Origin: Bryobacterales bacterium
GTDB taxonomy: Bacteria; Acidobacteriota; Terriglobia; Bryobacterales; Bryobacteraceae
Length of the DNA stretch: 64,000 bases
Direction: 5' to 3'
Assembly: GCA_019261985.1 (NCBI GenBank)
Contig: JAFAQY010000023.1
Span: 1-64,000 of the forward strand
The notes beneath the pieces are model-generated. The model ran no database searches, was not told the DNA's origin, and saw only the letters and a list, made by a program, of their open reading frames with translations. The position numbers and the translations under genes are program-made. Shown in pieces: positions 50,080 through 59,695 of the stretch (the stretch's first letter is position 1; the number at the start of each line of letters is the position of its first letter).

Positions 50080-51852
50080 TCAGTCGGGCTTACGGTGCGG
50101 CTGCGTCTGGGGGCGGGCTGACGTCAGGTCCATGCGCTGGAAAACCTTCATATAGCCCCGCGGTCTAGAAGAAAAGATTCGATTGTAGTGGACACCCTCG
50201 TAGGTCATGGAATCTCCGGACCCACCCAGTACAGGCTGGGGGTCTGCCCAGGTCAAAATGTAATCAGGTGAGTTGCGATAACCCCTCACGCCCGCAAACG
50301 GAAACACGCGCGTTCCGAACTGGTAATTGTTAAGCAAGACGGCGCCGTTTTGGCCTGCGATATACCCTCCGGCATGAGATAAGACATCGATGCGAAGTTG
50401 CGTCTGAAAGTCAGGCCTCGAGATAGTTATGAAAGTGTCTTGTCCTTTGACGAGATGCTGACCTGAAACGTACTCCGCAATCAGGCCATTGGCCTCACTT
50501 GCGCCGGCAATGTGCAATGCCAAGAAGTAGACCGTGATCGCCGTGGCGCACGCCTGTACGGTCCAGCGTGCGAGCGTGCTCCAATTGAACAGAGCGAACC
50601 AAGGCATCAAGATCAGCACCGGAAAGATGGCTAGTCTAGGAATCAAACGACTGCCTCCCACCATGGCGTTTGGAGCGGATACAACAGCGAACACATATCC
50701 TGTCAGAACTGCAAATAACGAGCTTTTCAGATCCATATATTTTTTTTGCACTTTACGTGTCAGAACTAGATACGCGATCATGCCGGCAAGCATCAGAGCA
50801 AATGCCTTCGAAGCCAGTAATTCGTCGTTATAGTAAGACGCCAAAACGGGAAGCTGCGCGACTAGCCTGAGCCGCCGCACGAAAACACCCAAACCAGTGT
50901 GGAGTATGTCGATGGCGCAGGCGAGTGACGCTAATAGCGTTCCAACTAACCATTTCCCGCCCTGAACCCGTGCAGGCCAAAGCGTTAGTATGCGAACTGC
51001 CGGACGTATTAAGAGAAGAAAACTTCCGCTTACCAACGCAGCCGCCAGCGTGCCCCAAAACAGGGTCCAGACCCTAGAAAGGTCCGGACCGCCGAACAAA
51101 CGAATGACCAGATTTAGCTCGGGATGAAGGTAATCGGTGAAAAGCAGCAGCGTTGGCGCAAATGTAATGATTAGGCCGAAGCTATTCCGTCGAACTACGG
51201 TGGCCTCGAGGTCCCATTTGATGACATCGCCCCTGCATAGAGCCAGTAGGTCGTAAAGCCTAACTATTGCAACGGCGATAAAAAGCAGAACGAGAGGGAC
51301 CAGATGCGTAAACCAGAGCGCCAAATGGAGCAGAGTTAATGCGGCGATAGACCGACGCGACAAATGGGCGCGGTGCTTCAACCAATAGGCAAATGAAATC
51401 AAAAAGAGCGGGACGCCGTATACAAAGCTATAAAATCCTGAGTGAACCAGGTAATTATCGGAAAGCGGCAGAATCAAAAACGCAAGGAACGTCGCGCGAG
51501 GTGCGACGAGATATATTGCTATCCGTGCACAAACCGCCATCAAAACGAAATACGCCGTCAGCGTGAGCTTCTCGGGCACAGATGCGGGAAATATGGACAT
51601 GCACGCGGTAAGCAGGAAATCCGCGGTCCAGTTCGGATACGGCCCGGTGACGAGGATGTAATGCTCGCGAAGGCCCGGCGATCTGATGTAGTCCAATAGC
51701 ATCCGAGCGGTGGCCAAATGTGCGGGTCCGTCGGTAGAAGGGAAATACGTAAAGGACCAAATGTACGCCAATTGGCTGAGGAGAAGTGTGGCGTACAGCA
51801 GATTGCCTGCTTTACCGAGCCAGACGACGCTCCGACGCAGAAGGCGACTCAC
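50080..51852 (-). CDS. Large polytopic membrane protein, GT-C glycosyltransferase-like
   Basis: A 590-residue inner-membrane protein with about 11-13 hydrophobic helices and a soluble C-terminal domain (about 480-590). The first periplasmic loop contains YFPSTDGPAHLATARML, with an Asp where GT-C enzymes keep a catalytic acid, and a long second loop follows. The GTG at 51852 is chosen because GGAGG lies eight bases upstream. It is transcribed with the polyamine-synthase-like gene 53 bases before it. The function is inferred from topology only; a plain membrane protein is also possible. Confidence 0.55.
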   Translation of the reverse strand: MSRLLRRSVVWLGKAGNLLYATLLLSQLAYIWSFTYFPSTDGPAHLATARMLLDYIRSPGLREHYILVTGPYPNWTADFLLTACMSIFPASVPEKLTLTAYFVLMAVCARIAIYLVAPRATFLAFLILPLSDNYLVHSGFYSFVYGVPLFLISFAYWLKHRAHLSRRSIAALTLLHLALWFTHLVPLVLLFIAVAIVRLYDLLALCRGDVIKWDLEATVVRRNSFGLIITFAPTLLLFTDYLHPELNLVIRLFGGPDLSRVWTLFWGTLAAALVSGSFLLLIRPAVRILTLWPARVQGGKWLVGTLLASLACAIDILHTGLGVFVRRLRLVAQLPVLASYYNDELLASKAFALMLAGMIAYLVLTRKVQKKYMDLKSSLFAVLTGYVFAVVSAPNAMVGGSRLIPRLAIFPVLILMPWFALFNWSTLARWTVQACATAITVYFLALHIAGASEANGLIAEYVSGQHLVKGQDTFITISRPDFQTQLRIDVLSHAGGYIAGQNGAVLLNNYQFGTRVFPFAGVRGYRNSPDYILTWADPQPVLGGSGDSMTYEGVHYNRIFSSRPRGYMKVFQRMDLTSARPQTQPHRKPD

Positions 51853-51905
51853 ACAGACGTCCTCCAACGCGTACTATCTGACTATTTGCTGCTGCTTAGT
51901 TTACA

Positions 51906-54344
51906 CTAACGGAGGTGAATTTGTCCCAAGTTCTCCGCCGATCCGACGAAAAGATCGCGAGGGTAATGGAAATAACGCGACATCTGCTGCTTGATCGCAT
52001 TGGCATTGTTGAAATTAATTCCCATGCCCGCCAGGTATTGGAGACGCAGGTCGAGATCGGTGTTCACATGGGCATTAGCGATCCAGGGCTTAAGATCTTC
52101 CGCGCGCCCGGCCAATGTGCCGAGGAGGTCGCCTGCCGAATCGAATCCGGCTTCGTGGAGCGATTGCTCCAGCCGGCCGTTTTCATCGATGCGCCGCTGC
52201 ATCTGATCTACATCGACCTTGGCATCGCCATCGCGGCCCAGAAGCACGACATCGTAACCTTCGCCATTAATATCATTCGCCCACACGCTGCCCTGGGGAA
52301 AGACCTCAAAAAATGTCGCCAGTTCGGTTTTGATCGTCTCCGGATCGCTCTCATACAGCGGCACCCATTGTGTCACGACTCCGCCGGGCTTCAAATGCCG
52401 CTTGCAAATCTCAAAATATTCTTTTGAGTAGAGCGTGGCCGTGCCTTTCACCCAAGGATGGATCGGGTCGGACGTGATGACGTCGAATTTTTCGTCTGTG
52501 GTCAGGACGTAGTGGCGCGCGTCGTCATAGAAAACAGTTGTGCGGGGGTCGGTCAGGACGTGATAATTTTCATCTCCGAAAAACCGTGAAGTCGTCGGCG
52601 GAATCAGTTTCTCGATTTCGCAAATCGTTATTTTTTTAACCTCGGGGTGTACGACAAATGTCCCGGCGGTAACGCCCGCTCCGAACCCGACGATCAGTAC
52701 CGACTTCGGATCGGGATGAATCAGCGCGGGCAGATGCCCGAGCATGCGTTGCAGCCGCATATCGAAGGGCTCGGTTGACGCTTCTACTTTTCCGCTGACA
52801 TGGAAGTAAATCCGGCCGCCCTCCACGCGCGAAACGACGATCGAAGCATTGGTTCCCTCGCCGCGAAATAGTAAGTCGCCGGTTCCCGTGCTCGTCAACA
52901 TGCGGCGGCCATATGCGACGGCAAGCCAGGGCACTTGATCGACGCTTTCAATCATCATGATCGCGGCTGCGGTGGCCGCGATTAGCCCGATTGCACCTTT
53001 GGTTCGCACGACCGGAACAAGCACAAGCAGCGCGGCCGCGACGGAAATCGCGATCATCAGACGCTCACAATTTTGGGAGCCGATCCACGGAATGAACATA
53101 AGGCTGAAAGCGATTGCGCCCGCGATTGCGCCAATAGTATTCGCGGCGTACGTTCGCCCCACCAGCTGAGCCGGATCGTGACCCGGTTTCACGGCCGCCG
53201 CGAGCGCTAACGGAAAGCTCGCGCCCCAAAGAATCGCAGCCGGCAGCACGCACCACAGGCAGCGGACTATATCGATTTGGAAATTGAACCAGGGGTTTGT
53301 GGTTAGAAAAGGATTGACCGGCCAATAGGGCAGGGAATCGGCTGTCGCATACGCGCCCCAGAAAATCGCCCCGGCGAGCAGGAACTGAGTGATTCCTAAT
53401 GCGATGCGGGGGTTCTTCCGGCCCAGCGCCGACCCGGCCGCGCTTCCCAAACCCAGGCCGATCAGAAATACAGCCAGAATGATCGAAAACGTGTAGACTG
53501 TCGCTCCGATCATGAGTGAAAGGAGGCGCGTCCAGACGACCTCCGCGCCGAGGGCGGTCATGCCCGAAAGGGCGATCGCGACCAGCACAACGCGAGAGCT
53601 TCTTTGAAAGGGTGGTGGGGCAAAGGCTAGTGGGGCAAAATCTGGCCGGGTCGTCGATGCTTGGCGCGCCGAGCCTTTCGCGGAAACCAAATAGCTGATG
53701 AGAGCGACCGCAAAATTGATCCCGACTCCCACAAACGTCGCAACACGCATGTCATAGATGCGCAGTAGATAAAATCCGGCGAGCAGGGAGCCAAAAACCG
53801 CGCCAGCGATATTGCTCCCGTACAGGAAGCCCATCCAGCTAACGCCGCGGGGCGAAGCTTCTACCCAGCGCGCGATGGCGGGAAGCGAAGCTCCCATCAA
53901 TATTGTGGGCGGCAGCAGGCAAATACCCGCGAGAATCGCTCGCAGGGCGATGCCTTGTAATCCGTGGATCGCTATCGCGGCGTAGACCCGGTCCAGCATA
54001 GGAACCGCAAAAAGCACCAAAATGGCCAGCGCGCCGATACCCAGCTCAAGCGCGGCATATACCCGCAGCGGATCGCGGCGCGCGGAGATGAATGTGGCAG
54101 CCGCAAGACTGCCGGCGCACATGCCTCCCATATAAATCGCGAGCAAAACCGCCAGCGAAACCGCGGACGAGCCGATCGCCAACTGCAGTAATTGGAACCA
54201 AACGATCTCGTAAATTAGTGCTGCGCAACCGCTTCCGGCAAAGAGCAAAAGCACAAGCGGCAGGGATGGGCGATAGACCGTGGAGGATTGATCCGGTCTT
54301 TCCAGAGCGGCGGAAGCGGCGGAATTGGAAGCTTTTTGAGACAT
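51906..54344 (-). CDS. Membrane-fused spermidine-synthase-like protein
   Basis: An 812-residue fusion. Residues about 25-540 hold some 13-14 transmembrane helices (GSGCAALIYEIVWFQLLQLAIGSSAVSLAVLLAIYMGG split, WTRLLSLMIGATVYTFSIILAVFLIGLGLGS). Residues 560-800 form a Rossmann methyltransferase-like domain of spermidine-synthase type (VLIVGFGAGVTAGTFVVHPEVKKITICEIE split, FDVITSDPIHPWVKGTATLYSKEYFEICKRHLKPGGVVTQWVPLY). Such fusions are common in Acidobacteria. Product unknown. The ATG at 54344 is preferred; the open frame to 54590 overlaps the neighbouring gene. Confidence 0.85.
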   Translation of the reverse strand: MSQKASNSAASAALERPDQSSTVYRPSLPLVLLLFAGSGCAALIYEIVWFQLLQLAIGSSAVSLAVLLAIYMGGMCAGSLAAATFISARRDPLRVYAALELGIGALAILVLFAVPMLDRVYAAIAIHGLQGIALRAILAGICLLPPTILMGASLPAIARWVEASPRGVSWMGFLYGSNIAGAVFGSLLAGFYLLRIYDMRVATFVGVGINFAVALISYLVSAKGSARQASTTRPDFAPLAFAPPPFQRSSRVVLVAIALSGMTALGAEVVWTRLLSLMIGATVYTFSIILAVFLIGLGLGSAAGSALGRKNPRIALGITQFLLAGAIFWGAYATADSLPYWPVNPFLTTNPWFNFQIDIVRCLWCVLPAAILWGASFPLALAAAVKPGHDPAQLVGRTYAANTIGAIAGAIAFSLMFIPWIGSQNCERLMIAISVAAALLVLVPVVRTKGAIGLIAATAAAIMMIESVDQVPWLAVAYGRRMLTSTGTGDLLFRGEGTNASIVVSRVEGGRIYFHVSGKVEASTEPFDMRLQRMLGHLPALIHPDPKSVLIVGFGAGVTAGTFVVHPEVKKITICEIEKLIPPTTSRFFGDENYHVLTDPRTTVFYDDARHYVLTTDEKFDVITSDPIHPWVKGTATLYSKEYFEICKRHLKPGGVVTQWVPLYESDPETIKTELATFFEVFPQGSVWANDINGEGYDVVLLGRDGDAKVDVDQMQRRIDENGRLEQSLHEAGFDSAGDLLGTLAGRAEDLKPWIANAHVNTDLDLRLQYLAGMGINFNNANAIKQQMSRYFHYPRDLFVGSAENLGQIHLR

Positions 54345-54441
54345 GTAGGATGCCAGTGGGCCATGATAGCGCAGTAGGATAAATACCCGACGTGGAGAAA
54401 CAGCGCGAGACAGAAATGTATCTGTCCATTGGGAGGTCCCT

Positions 54442-55131
54442 ATGAGATTTTGTGCGAAATTAATACCGGTTGTTCTATCCGTTTCTATGACGGCTCCGCT
54501 GTGGGCTGAGTCGAAGGAAGATACAGAAAAACGAATTCGCGAGGCAGGTGCAGTGTTGAAGGAGCTTACCGAAGCCGGAGACAAAGCCATTCCGCGCGAT
54601 TTTTTGGAGAGAGCCCAATGCGTGGGAGTTGTTCCCGGGCTTAAGAGGGCTGGTTTTCTTGTTGGCGCGCAGTACGGAAAGGGCGTAGTGACGTGCCGTA
54701 CAACTGGCCCGAGTGGCTGGAGCGCGCCGGCAACGGTTCGTATTGAAGGCGGCAGCGTTGGTGCTCAGATCGGCGCTGGCGAAACGGATCTCGTCTTTGT
54801 GGTTATGAATCAGCGTGGTATGGATCGGTTGATGCAAGATAAGTTCACGGTAGGCGCGGACGCTGCTGCAATGGCAGGCCCCATTGGCCGCACTGCAACT
54901 GCTCAAACCGACGCTCAACTGCACGCAGAGATTCTTTCGTGGTCGCGATCACGCGGGGTTTTCGCCGGAGTAACACTGAACGGTGCAACTCTGCGCCCCG
55001 ATAAAGACGACAACCGGAACCTGTACGGAGATGTAACTTTAAAGCAGATCCTCACGGGTGAAGTGATGCCTACCCCAGCCGCGTCTGCGCTGCTGACGCA
55101 ACTGGGCACGTTCCCGCCTCACAAAGGCTGA
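54442..55131 (+). CDS. Exported SYLF (Ysc84-like) lipid-binding protein
   Basis: A 229-residue protein with a signal peptide (1-22) and the SYLF domain: AVLKELTEAGDKAIPRDFLERAQCVGVVPGLKRAGFLVGAQYGKGV split over the first half and GVFAGVTLNGATLRPDKDDNRNLYG in the second. SYLF proteins bind phosphoinositides in eukaryotes and are exported envelope proteins in bacteria. GGGAGG precedes the ATG. It ends just before a strong terminator. Confidence 0.88.
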   Translation: MRFCAKLIPVVLSVSMTAPLWAESKEDTEKRIREAGAVLKELTEAGDKAIPRDFLERAQCVGVVPGLKRAGFLVGAQYGKGVVTCRTTGPSGWSAPATVRIEGGSVGAQIGAGETDLVFVVMNQRGMDRLMQDKFTVGADAAAMAGPIGRTATAQTDAQLHAEILSWSRSRGVFAGVTLNGATLRPDKDDNRNLYGDVTLKQILTGEVMPTPAASALLTQLGTFPPHKG

Positions 55132-55162
55132 ACGCGAAAGGGTTAGGAAAGAAGAGAAGGTT

Positions 55163-55199
55163 AAAAGCATGTCCGCGCTAGCGCGGACATGCTTTTTAT
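55163..55199. terminator. Bidirectional intrinsic terminator
   Basis: AAAGCATGTCCGCG, loop CTAG, CGCGGACATGCTTT, flanked by A-rich sequence on the left and TTTTTATT on the right. This is the only classical terminator in the window. It serves the SYLF gene on the plus strand and, read the other way, the CsbD gene whose last codon abuts it. Confidence 0.9.
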
Positions 55200-55448
55200 T
55201 TAGTGGCTGCGAAGCTTCGGTCCTGACTGCGCGTACTCCACATCCTGATCGTGCACGCTGGCCATCCATTCATCCGCGCGCTTTTGAGCCTCTTCCCGCG
55301 CGTATCCGTAGCGTTCCTGAAGCTTGCCGATTAAAGTGTCGCGTTTCCCGTTGATCATCTGAATATCGTCGTCGGTAAGCTTTCCCCATTGCTCCTTCGC
55401 CTTACCCTTAAACTGTTTCCATTTCCCTTCAAATTGATCGCTATTCAT
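55200..55448 (-). CDS. CsbD-family stress protein
   Basis: An 82-residue protein with SDQFEGKWKQFKGKAKEQWGKLTDDDIQMINGKRDTLIGKLQERYGYAREEAQK split over its length, the CsbD fold (short helical, acidic). CsbD genes are induced in the general stress response. It is followed directly by the bidirectional terminator. Confidence 0.93.
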   Translation of the reverse strand: MNSDQFEGKWKQFKGKAKEQWGKLTDDDIQMINGKRDTLIGKLQERYGYAREEAQKRADEWMASVHDQDVEYAQSGPKLRSH

Positions 55449-55504
55449 GAGAACAACTCCTTTCGTGCGCGCTTATCGTCTACGCGCACGCAAAGGGGTG
55501 CAGT

Positions 55505-55801
55505 TCACGCTCCAGGTTTGACGGAAGCTGAGTACTCAGCTAGTTGCGGTCTGACGAGGCGGGGCGCATCCGAAATTTGTTCCGGGGCGGGAAACAATTT
55601 CCGGTCCATAATCGCAGGCGTTTTGCAATCGGATCTATACCCGACGTGTACGCCCGCGACGAACATTAGGACGAACCCGAATACGATCAGGCCGGTCCCT
55701 ATTACGGGCAAAAGCGGGACAAATAGAAAAAAGGCCGTTGTTCCGGCGATGCAGATCAATGCGGTCAGGATCATCAGCAACCGGCCCACGGAAGAAAGCA
55801 A
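55505..55801 (-). CDS. Small membrane protein of unknown function
   Basis: A 98-residue protein with two hydrophobic helices (MILTALICIAGTTAFFLFV, VIGTGLIVFGFVLMFVAGV) and a soluble tail. I do not recognise a family. The start is uncertain: TTG 55801, GTG 55789 or ATG 55774. Confidence 0.5.
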   Translation of the reverse strand: MLSSVGRLLMILTALICIAGTTAFFLFVPLLPVIGTGLIVFGFVLMFVAGVHVGYRSDCKTPAIMDRKLFPAPEQISDAPRLVRPQLAEYSASVKPGA

Positions 55802-55873
55802 GCATTCGAAATGCCATGCCTGCTAGCATCCTACATGACGGAAACATCCGTGCAATAAGTTTTCGGAAAACGA

Positions 55874-57496
55874 ATGATTCGATCCAGATTTCGGTATTTT
55901 TTTCATACGCTTGCGGTCGCAATGACGCTTGCTGCATCGACCGCCCGTGCGCAGAATCCGCCCGTCGCGGCCTCAGCGCCTACGACCGCAAAACCTCAGG
56001 ATCCCTACGACCGAACTTCGCCCGCCAGTACTGTACTTTCCTTTTTGCAAGCTTATCGGACGAAAAATTACGTCGCAGCTACGCGCTACCTGGACCTGCG
56101 CAAGCTGACGCCCGAAGAGCGCAGGCAGGAAGGTCCCAAACTCGCTCAGGAACTCGGGCAAGCGCTGGATAACGATCCTCAATTCGATCTTGCAAGCCTG
56201 AGCCATGATCCGCAAGGCGACTTGAATGACAAGCTCACGCCCAACCAGGAGCGCCTGGTCACGATGCATCTGGGCGGTAAGGCTCTGGATATCGATCTCG
56301 AGCGAACGGAAATCCGTCCGGGTGTTTTCATATGGCGTTTCCCGCCGCAGACGGTCGCGTTGATTCCAACGCTCACCCAACAGACGGCGGCTTCGAAGGT
56401 AGAGCGATTCATTCCCACGCCGCTCGTCAGGAACACTTTCCTCGATACGCCCTGGTGGCGTTGGATCGCGTTGCTGGTTGCAGCGATCGCTGTCGGTGCG
56501 TTTGCACGCCTGCTATCTCACATCGTGCTGGCGCTTCTGCGACCATTGCTTCACCGCTTTGCCCCGCGGCTGGACTGGAATTCGGTGGCGGCGTTCACCG
56601 GACCGGTACAGTTGCTGCTGACCACGGCATTGTTCCGGGGTGTGATGGAAGCCATCGACCCTTCCGCAATTGTCCGGCTCTTCTTGGGCCGGCTGCTCTC
56701 GTTGTTATCTATCCTCGCGGTCGCGTGGTTGTGCATGCGCATTGTGGATGCGGCGATGATACCCGTCAGAGCCGCCCTTTCGACCAGGCGGCGCACCATC
56801 ACTCACTCGGTGGTGCCGCTGGCTGGACGGATCGTCAAGATGACGGTGATCGTATTCGGCGCCACGGCCGTGCTCGCGAGTTGGGGATACGATACACGCA
56901 CGTTCCTGGCGGGCCTTGGTATCGGCGGCATCGCGATCGCGCTGGCGGCCAAATCCACAGTCGAAAATTTCTTCGGCGGATTGGCCGTGGTTACGGACCA
57001 CCCCGTCTATGTTGGCGATTTCTGCAAATTCGGCGATAGCGTCGGGACGGTGGAGGATATCGGATTAAGATCCACGCGCATCCGGACCGTCGACCGCACC
57101 GTGCTGACCGTGCCCAACGCGCAGTTTTCCTCGGTCACAGTGGAGAACTTTTCGCGGCAGGACAAAATGCTGCTGCATTTAACGTTGAATCTGCGGCGCG
57201 ATACGGGGCCGGAGCAGCTCCGGGCGATTCTATCCGAAGTTCAAACCATTCTCGAAAAACACGCCAAGATTGAGACGGGGCGAATGCCGGTCCGCTTTAT
57301 CGGGGTGGGGACGTATTCTCTCGATATTGAAGTGTTCGCCTACGTGCTGACCGAAGACGGTGATGAGTTCATGACCATCCGGCAGGATTTAATTTTGAGG
57401 ATTTTGGATGCTGTAGCGGAGGCCGGGACCAACCTGGCTTTGCCCACGCAAGTGCTGGAAGAAAGCGGCAATCAGCGCCAGTTGGTGAATAGGTGA
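55874..57496 (+). CDS. MscS-family mechanosensitive channel with periplasmic N-terminal domain
   Basis: A 540-residue protein: signal peptide (about 1-26), a soluble periplasmic domain of about 160 residues (RTKNYVAATRYLDLRKLTPEER), then four to five transmembrane helices. The pore helix and beta domain of MscS follow: TRTFLAGLGIGGIAIALAAKSTVENFFGGLAVVTDHPVYVGDFC split, VGTVEDIGLRSTRIRT, LTVPNAQFSSVTVENFSR. Releases osmolytes on hypo-osmotic shock. It ends 25 bases inside the convergent next gene. Confidence 0.92.
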   Translation: MIRSRFRYFFHTLAVAMTLAASTARAQNPPVAASAPTTAKPQDPYDRTSPASTVLSFLQAYRTKNYVAATRYLDLRKLTPEERRQEGPKLAQELGQALDNDPQFDLASLSHDPQGDLNDKLTPNQERLVTMHLGGKALDIDLERTEIRPGVFIWRFPPQTVALIPTLTQQTAASKVERFIPTPLVRNTFLDTPWWRWIALLVAAIAVGAFARLLSHIVLALLRPLLHRFAPRLDWNSVAAFTGPVQLLLTTALFRGVMEAIDPSAIVRLFLGRLLSLLSILAVAWLCMRIVDAAMIPVRAALSTRRRTITHSVVPLAGRIVKMTVIVFGATAVLASWGYDTRTFLAGLGIGGIAIALAAKSTVENFFGGLAVVTDHPVYVGDFCKFGDSVGTVEDIGLRSTRIRTVDRTVLTVPNAQFSSVTVENFSRQDKMLLHLTLNLRRDTGPEQLRAILSEVQTILEKHAKIETGRMPVRFIGVGTYSLDIEVFAYVLTEDGDEFMTIRQDLILRILDAVAEAGTNLALPTQVLEESGNQRQLVNR

Positions 57497-58548
57497 ATCA
57501 TCTCGATCACCAGGATCGCCACCACCATGGCTTCGAGCACAAATGCGCGCGCTTGATGGAAATCGTTCACCATGGATTCGTACAGCTCGCCTGCGATGCG
57601 CAGCTTCTCTTCCACTAGCACCCGGTAGTCGTCCACGCCGACGCGACGGGAGGCCATGCGGTACGCTTTCGCGTAGAACATATCGCTAAGGAACTTGACA
57701 GCGTTATCGGCGCGCTCCGTGAGCTCCGTTACTTCCAGCCGCAACGCATTCAAGTGTTCCGCTTGCCGGCCCATCTTCCATCCGGCTAGGAAGCCGCGCT
57801 TGCGCTCGATTTTCTTGTAAACATCCTCCAAAACGTGCGTGAGGACGACGTCGTAATGGCGGAATTCGAGCAACTGGGTGTTGGCGTACTCGAGCAAAAG
57901 GCGCGTAGATGCGGCGCTCTCCTTGGTGTCATAAATGAACGCGGCCGTCCAGCCGGCGACCAGTAGATCGTTGGGATAGTAAGAAACACAGGATTGCAAG
58001 GTTTCATCGCGCTCCATGTCGGCAAGAGGAGTCGATTCGCCGCGCACGATTTCGACAATGCAGTCTCTTCCGCCGGCGAGGAGCGCTTTTGCCGTTAACG
58101 GATTTCCCGAATCATCGAGGGCTTCTGTTACTTGTATTACGAAGTAATCTTCGCCGAGCCAATTTTTGTAGGGCTGTATCATCGCGGGGCGGATGCGATC
58201 CAGGCGCGAGCGCAGTAGTTCGGAACTCAAGCTCTCGAGCTTCGGTTCCGCCATCCAGCGGTTTGCAAGCTGCACCAGGCCGCCCCAATCCGTGTCGAAT
58301 CCAATCTCGAGTTCGATGCAGACGACGCCATAGTCAAAGTACTTGATCCGGCTTTCGAATTTCTCTCCGGAAGGAAGCGATACCGGCTCTGGGTATTCGA
58401 GCGAAACAGGGATTTGGAACCGGACGTAATCGGGCGCGGGGTGCTTGAAGCCCGGGGCTCGCTGCGCGCCTGCGATTTCGTGAAGCTTGCCCGTCTGAAT
58501 CTGCTCAGCGACATCGTAAAAGGTGAGCGCAAAGAAGGAGCCTTTCAA
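57472..58548 (-). CDS. RMD1/DUF155-like protein with C-terminal membrane helix
   Basis: A 358-residue protein. The segment KYFDYGVVCIELE resembles the beta-strand start of the RMD1/YagE (DUF155) family. The C-terminal third is an amphipathic coiled coil (AEHLNALRLEVTELTERADNAVKFLSDMFYAKA) ending in a transmembrane helix (ARAFVLEAMVVAILVIEMIHLF), again as in RMD1. No catalytic residues are known for the family. It overlaps the mechanosensitive channel gene by 25 bases, tail to tail. Confidence 0.5.
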   Translation of the reverse strand: MKGSFFALTFYDVAEQIQTGKLHEIAGAQRAPGFKHPAPDYVRFQIPVSLEYPEPVSLPSGEKFESRIKYFDYGVVCIELEIGFDTDWGGLVQLANRWMAEPKLESLSSELLRSRLDRIRPAMIQPYKNWLGEDYFVIQVTEALDDSGNPLTAKALLAGGRDCIVEIVRGESTPLADMERDETLQSCVSYYPNDLLVAGWTAAFIYDTKESAASTRLLLEYANTQLLEFRHYDVVLTHVLEDVYKKIERKRGFLAGWKMGRQAEHLNALRLEVTELTERADNAVKFLSDMFYAKAYRMASRRVGVDDYRVLVEEKLRIAGELYESMVNDFHQARAFVLEAMVVAILVIEMIHLFTNWR

Positions 58549-58616
58549 ACAACCTCAGTGTACCTATATCGAAGATGTAAAATGAGCGCGATACCGGCTT
58601 CGTGGAGGGCTCATCT

Positions 58617-59690
58617 GTGAAACTCGTCCGATTGTGTATTTTTGTAATTTGTTCGGCGATACTCGTCTGCGCGCAAGATAAAGGGAACGCTCAGGCTAAG
58701 GGCGGCGGGCTCATTCAGCCGCTGGCAGATTTGGAAAAAAGCCTGAACGGGAAGCTGGAGCGCATCAAGGTTCATGGAAAATCTCTCGAAGGGAATCTGG
58801 AGGGTGACTCCGCCGACCGCGATGTGTTCGTTTATTTGCCGCCCAGCTACGATAAGGAACCGAATCGGCGTTATCCCGCCGTTTACACGCTGCACGGCTA
58901 CGGCTTGCATGCGGAGCAATGGGTCGGCTTCGCAAATGTCCGCGGGCTGGAAAAAGGCCTTGCCGCGGGTACGACGAAGGAGATGATCCTGATCGCTCCT
59001 GACGCTTTCTCGCTGCACAACGGAAGCTTCTACTCGAACTCGAAGACCACAGGCGATTGGGAAACGTTTATTGCAGTGGAGTTGGTGAGCTATATCGATA
59101 GCCACTACCGCACGATCCCGAATCGCGCAAGCCGCGGTCTGGCCGGCCATTCAATGGGCGGATACGGCACACTCCGCATTGGGATGAAACATCCGGAGGT
59201 CTTCTCCACCCTTTATGCGATGTCGGCGTGCTGCATGCTCGATACCGCGGAAGTGACTTCCGCGATGACGCAGGTGGAAGCGATTAAAACCAAAGAAGAC
59301 GCGTTGAAGTTGCCGTTCAACCAAAAGTCGCCGCTGGCCCGCGCCGCGGCATGGTCGTCAAATCCGGCGAACCCGCCGCTATTTATAGATCTGCCGGTGA
59401 AAGACGGCAAACAGCGGCCCTACGTCGCCGCGAAGTGGATGTCGAACTCGGTGATGGTCATGCTGCAACAGTATGCGCCGAATCTCAGAAAGATGAACGC
59501 GATTGAGATGAATGTGGGGCTGCAGGACGGATTGCTTCAAACCAATCGCGATATGGATGAGGCGCTGATGGATGCCGGGGTTCCGCACCACTTCGAGACC
59601 TTCGAAGGCGATCACAACGGACAGGTGCCGGTGAATTTCGAGACCAAGGTGCTGCCGTTCTTCTCAGGCCAGCTTGCATTTGGCAAATAG
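58617..59690 (+). CDS. Exported esterase D / S-formylglutathione-hydrolase-like esterase
   Basis: A 357-residue alpha/beta hydrolase of the PF00756 type. The signal peptide spans about 1-18 (LVRLCIFVICSAILVCA). Nucleophile Ser is in GLAGHSMGGYGTLRI and the catalytic His in FEGDHNGQVPVN. The oxyanion region is YTLHGYGLHAEQWVG. The GTG at 58617 has GGAGGG seven bases upstream. Family members include esterases, glycan deacylases and mycolyl transferases; substrate not determinable. Followed five bases later by the TauE gene. Confidence 0.85.
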   Translation: MKLVRLCIFVICSAILVCAQDKGNAQAKGGGLIQPLADLEKSLNGKLERIKVHGKSLEGNLEGDSADRDVFVYLPPSYDKEPNRRYPAVYTLHGYGLHAEQWVGFANVRGLEKGLAAGTTKEMILIAPDAFSLHNGSFYSNSKTTGDWETFIAVELVSYIDSHYRTIPNRASRGLAGHSMGGYGTLRIGMKHPEVFSTLYAMSACCMLDTAEVTSAMTQVEAIKTKEDALKLPFNQKSPLARAAAWSSNPANPPLFIDLPVKDGKQRPYVAAKWMSNSVMVMLQQYAPNLRKMNAIEMNVGLQDGLLQTNRDMDEALMDAGVPHHFETFEGDHNGQVPVNFETKVLPFFSGQLAFGK

Positions 59691-59695
59691 TTGAA

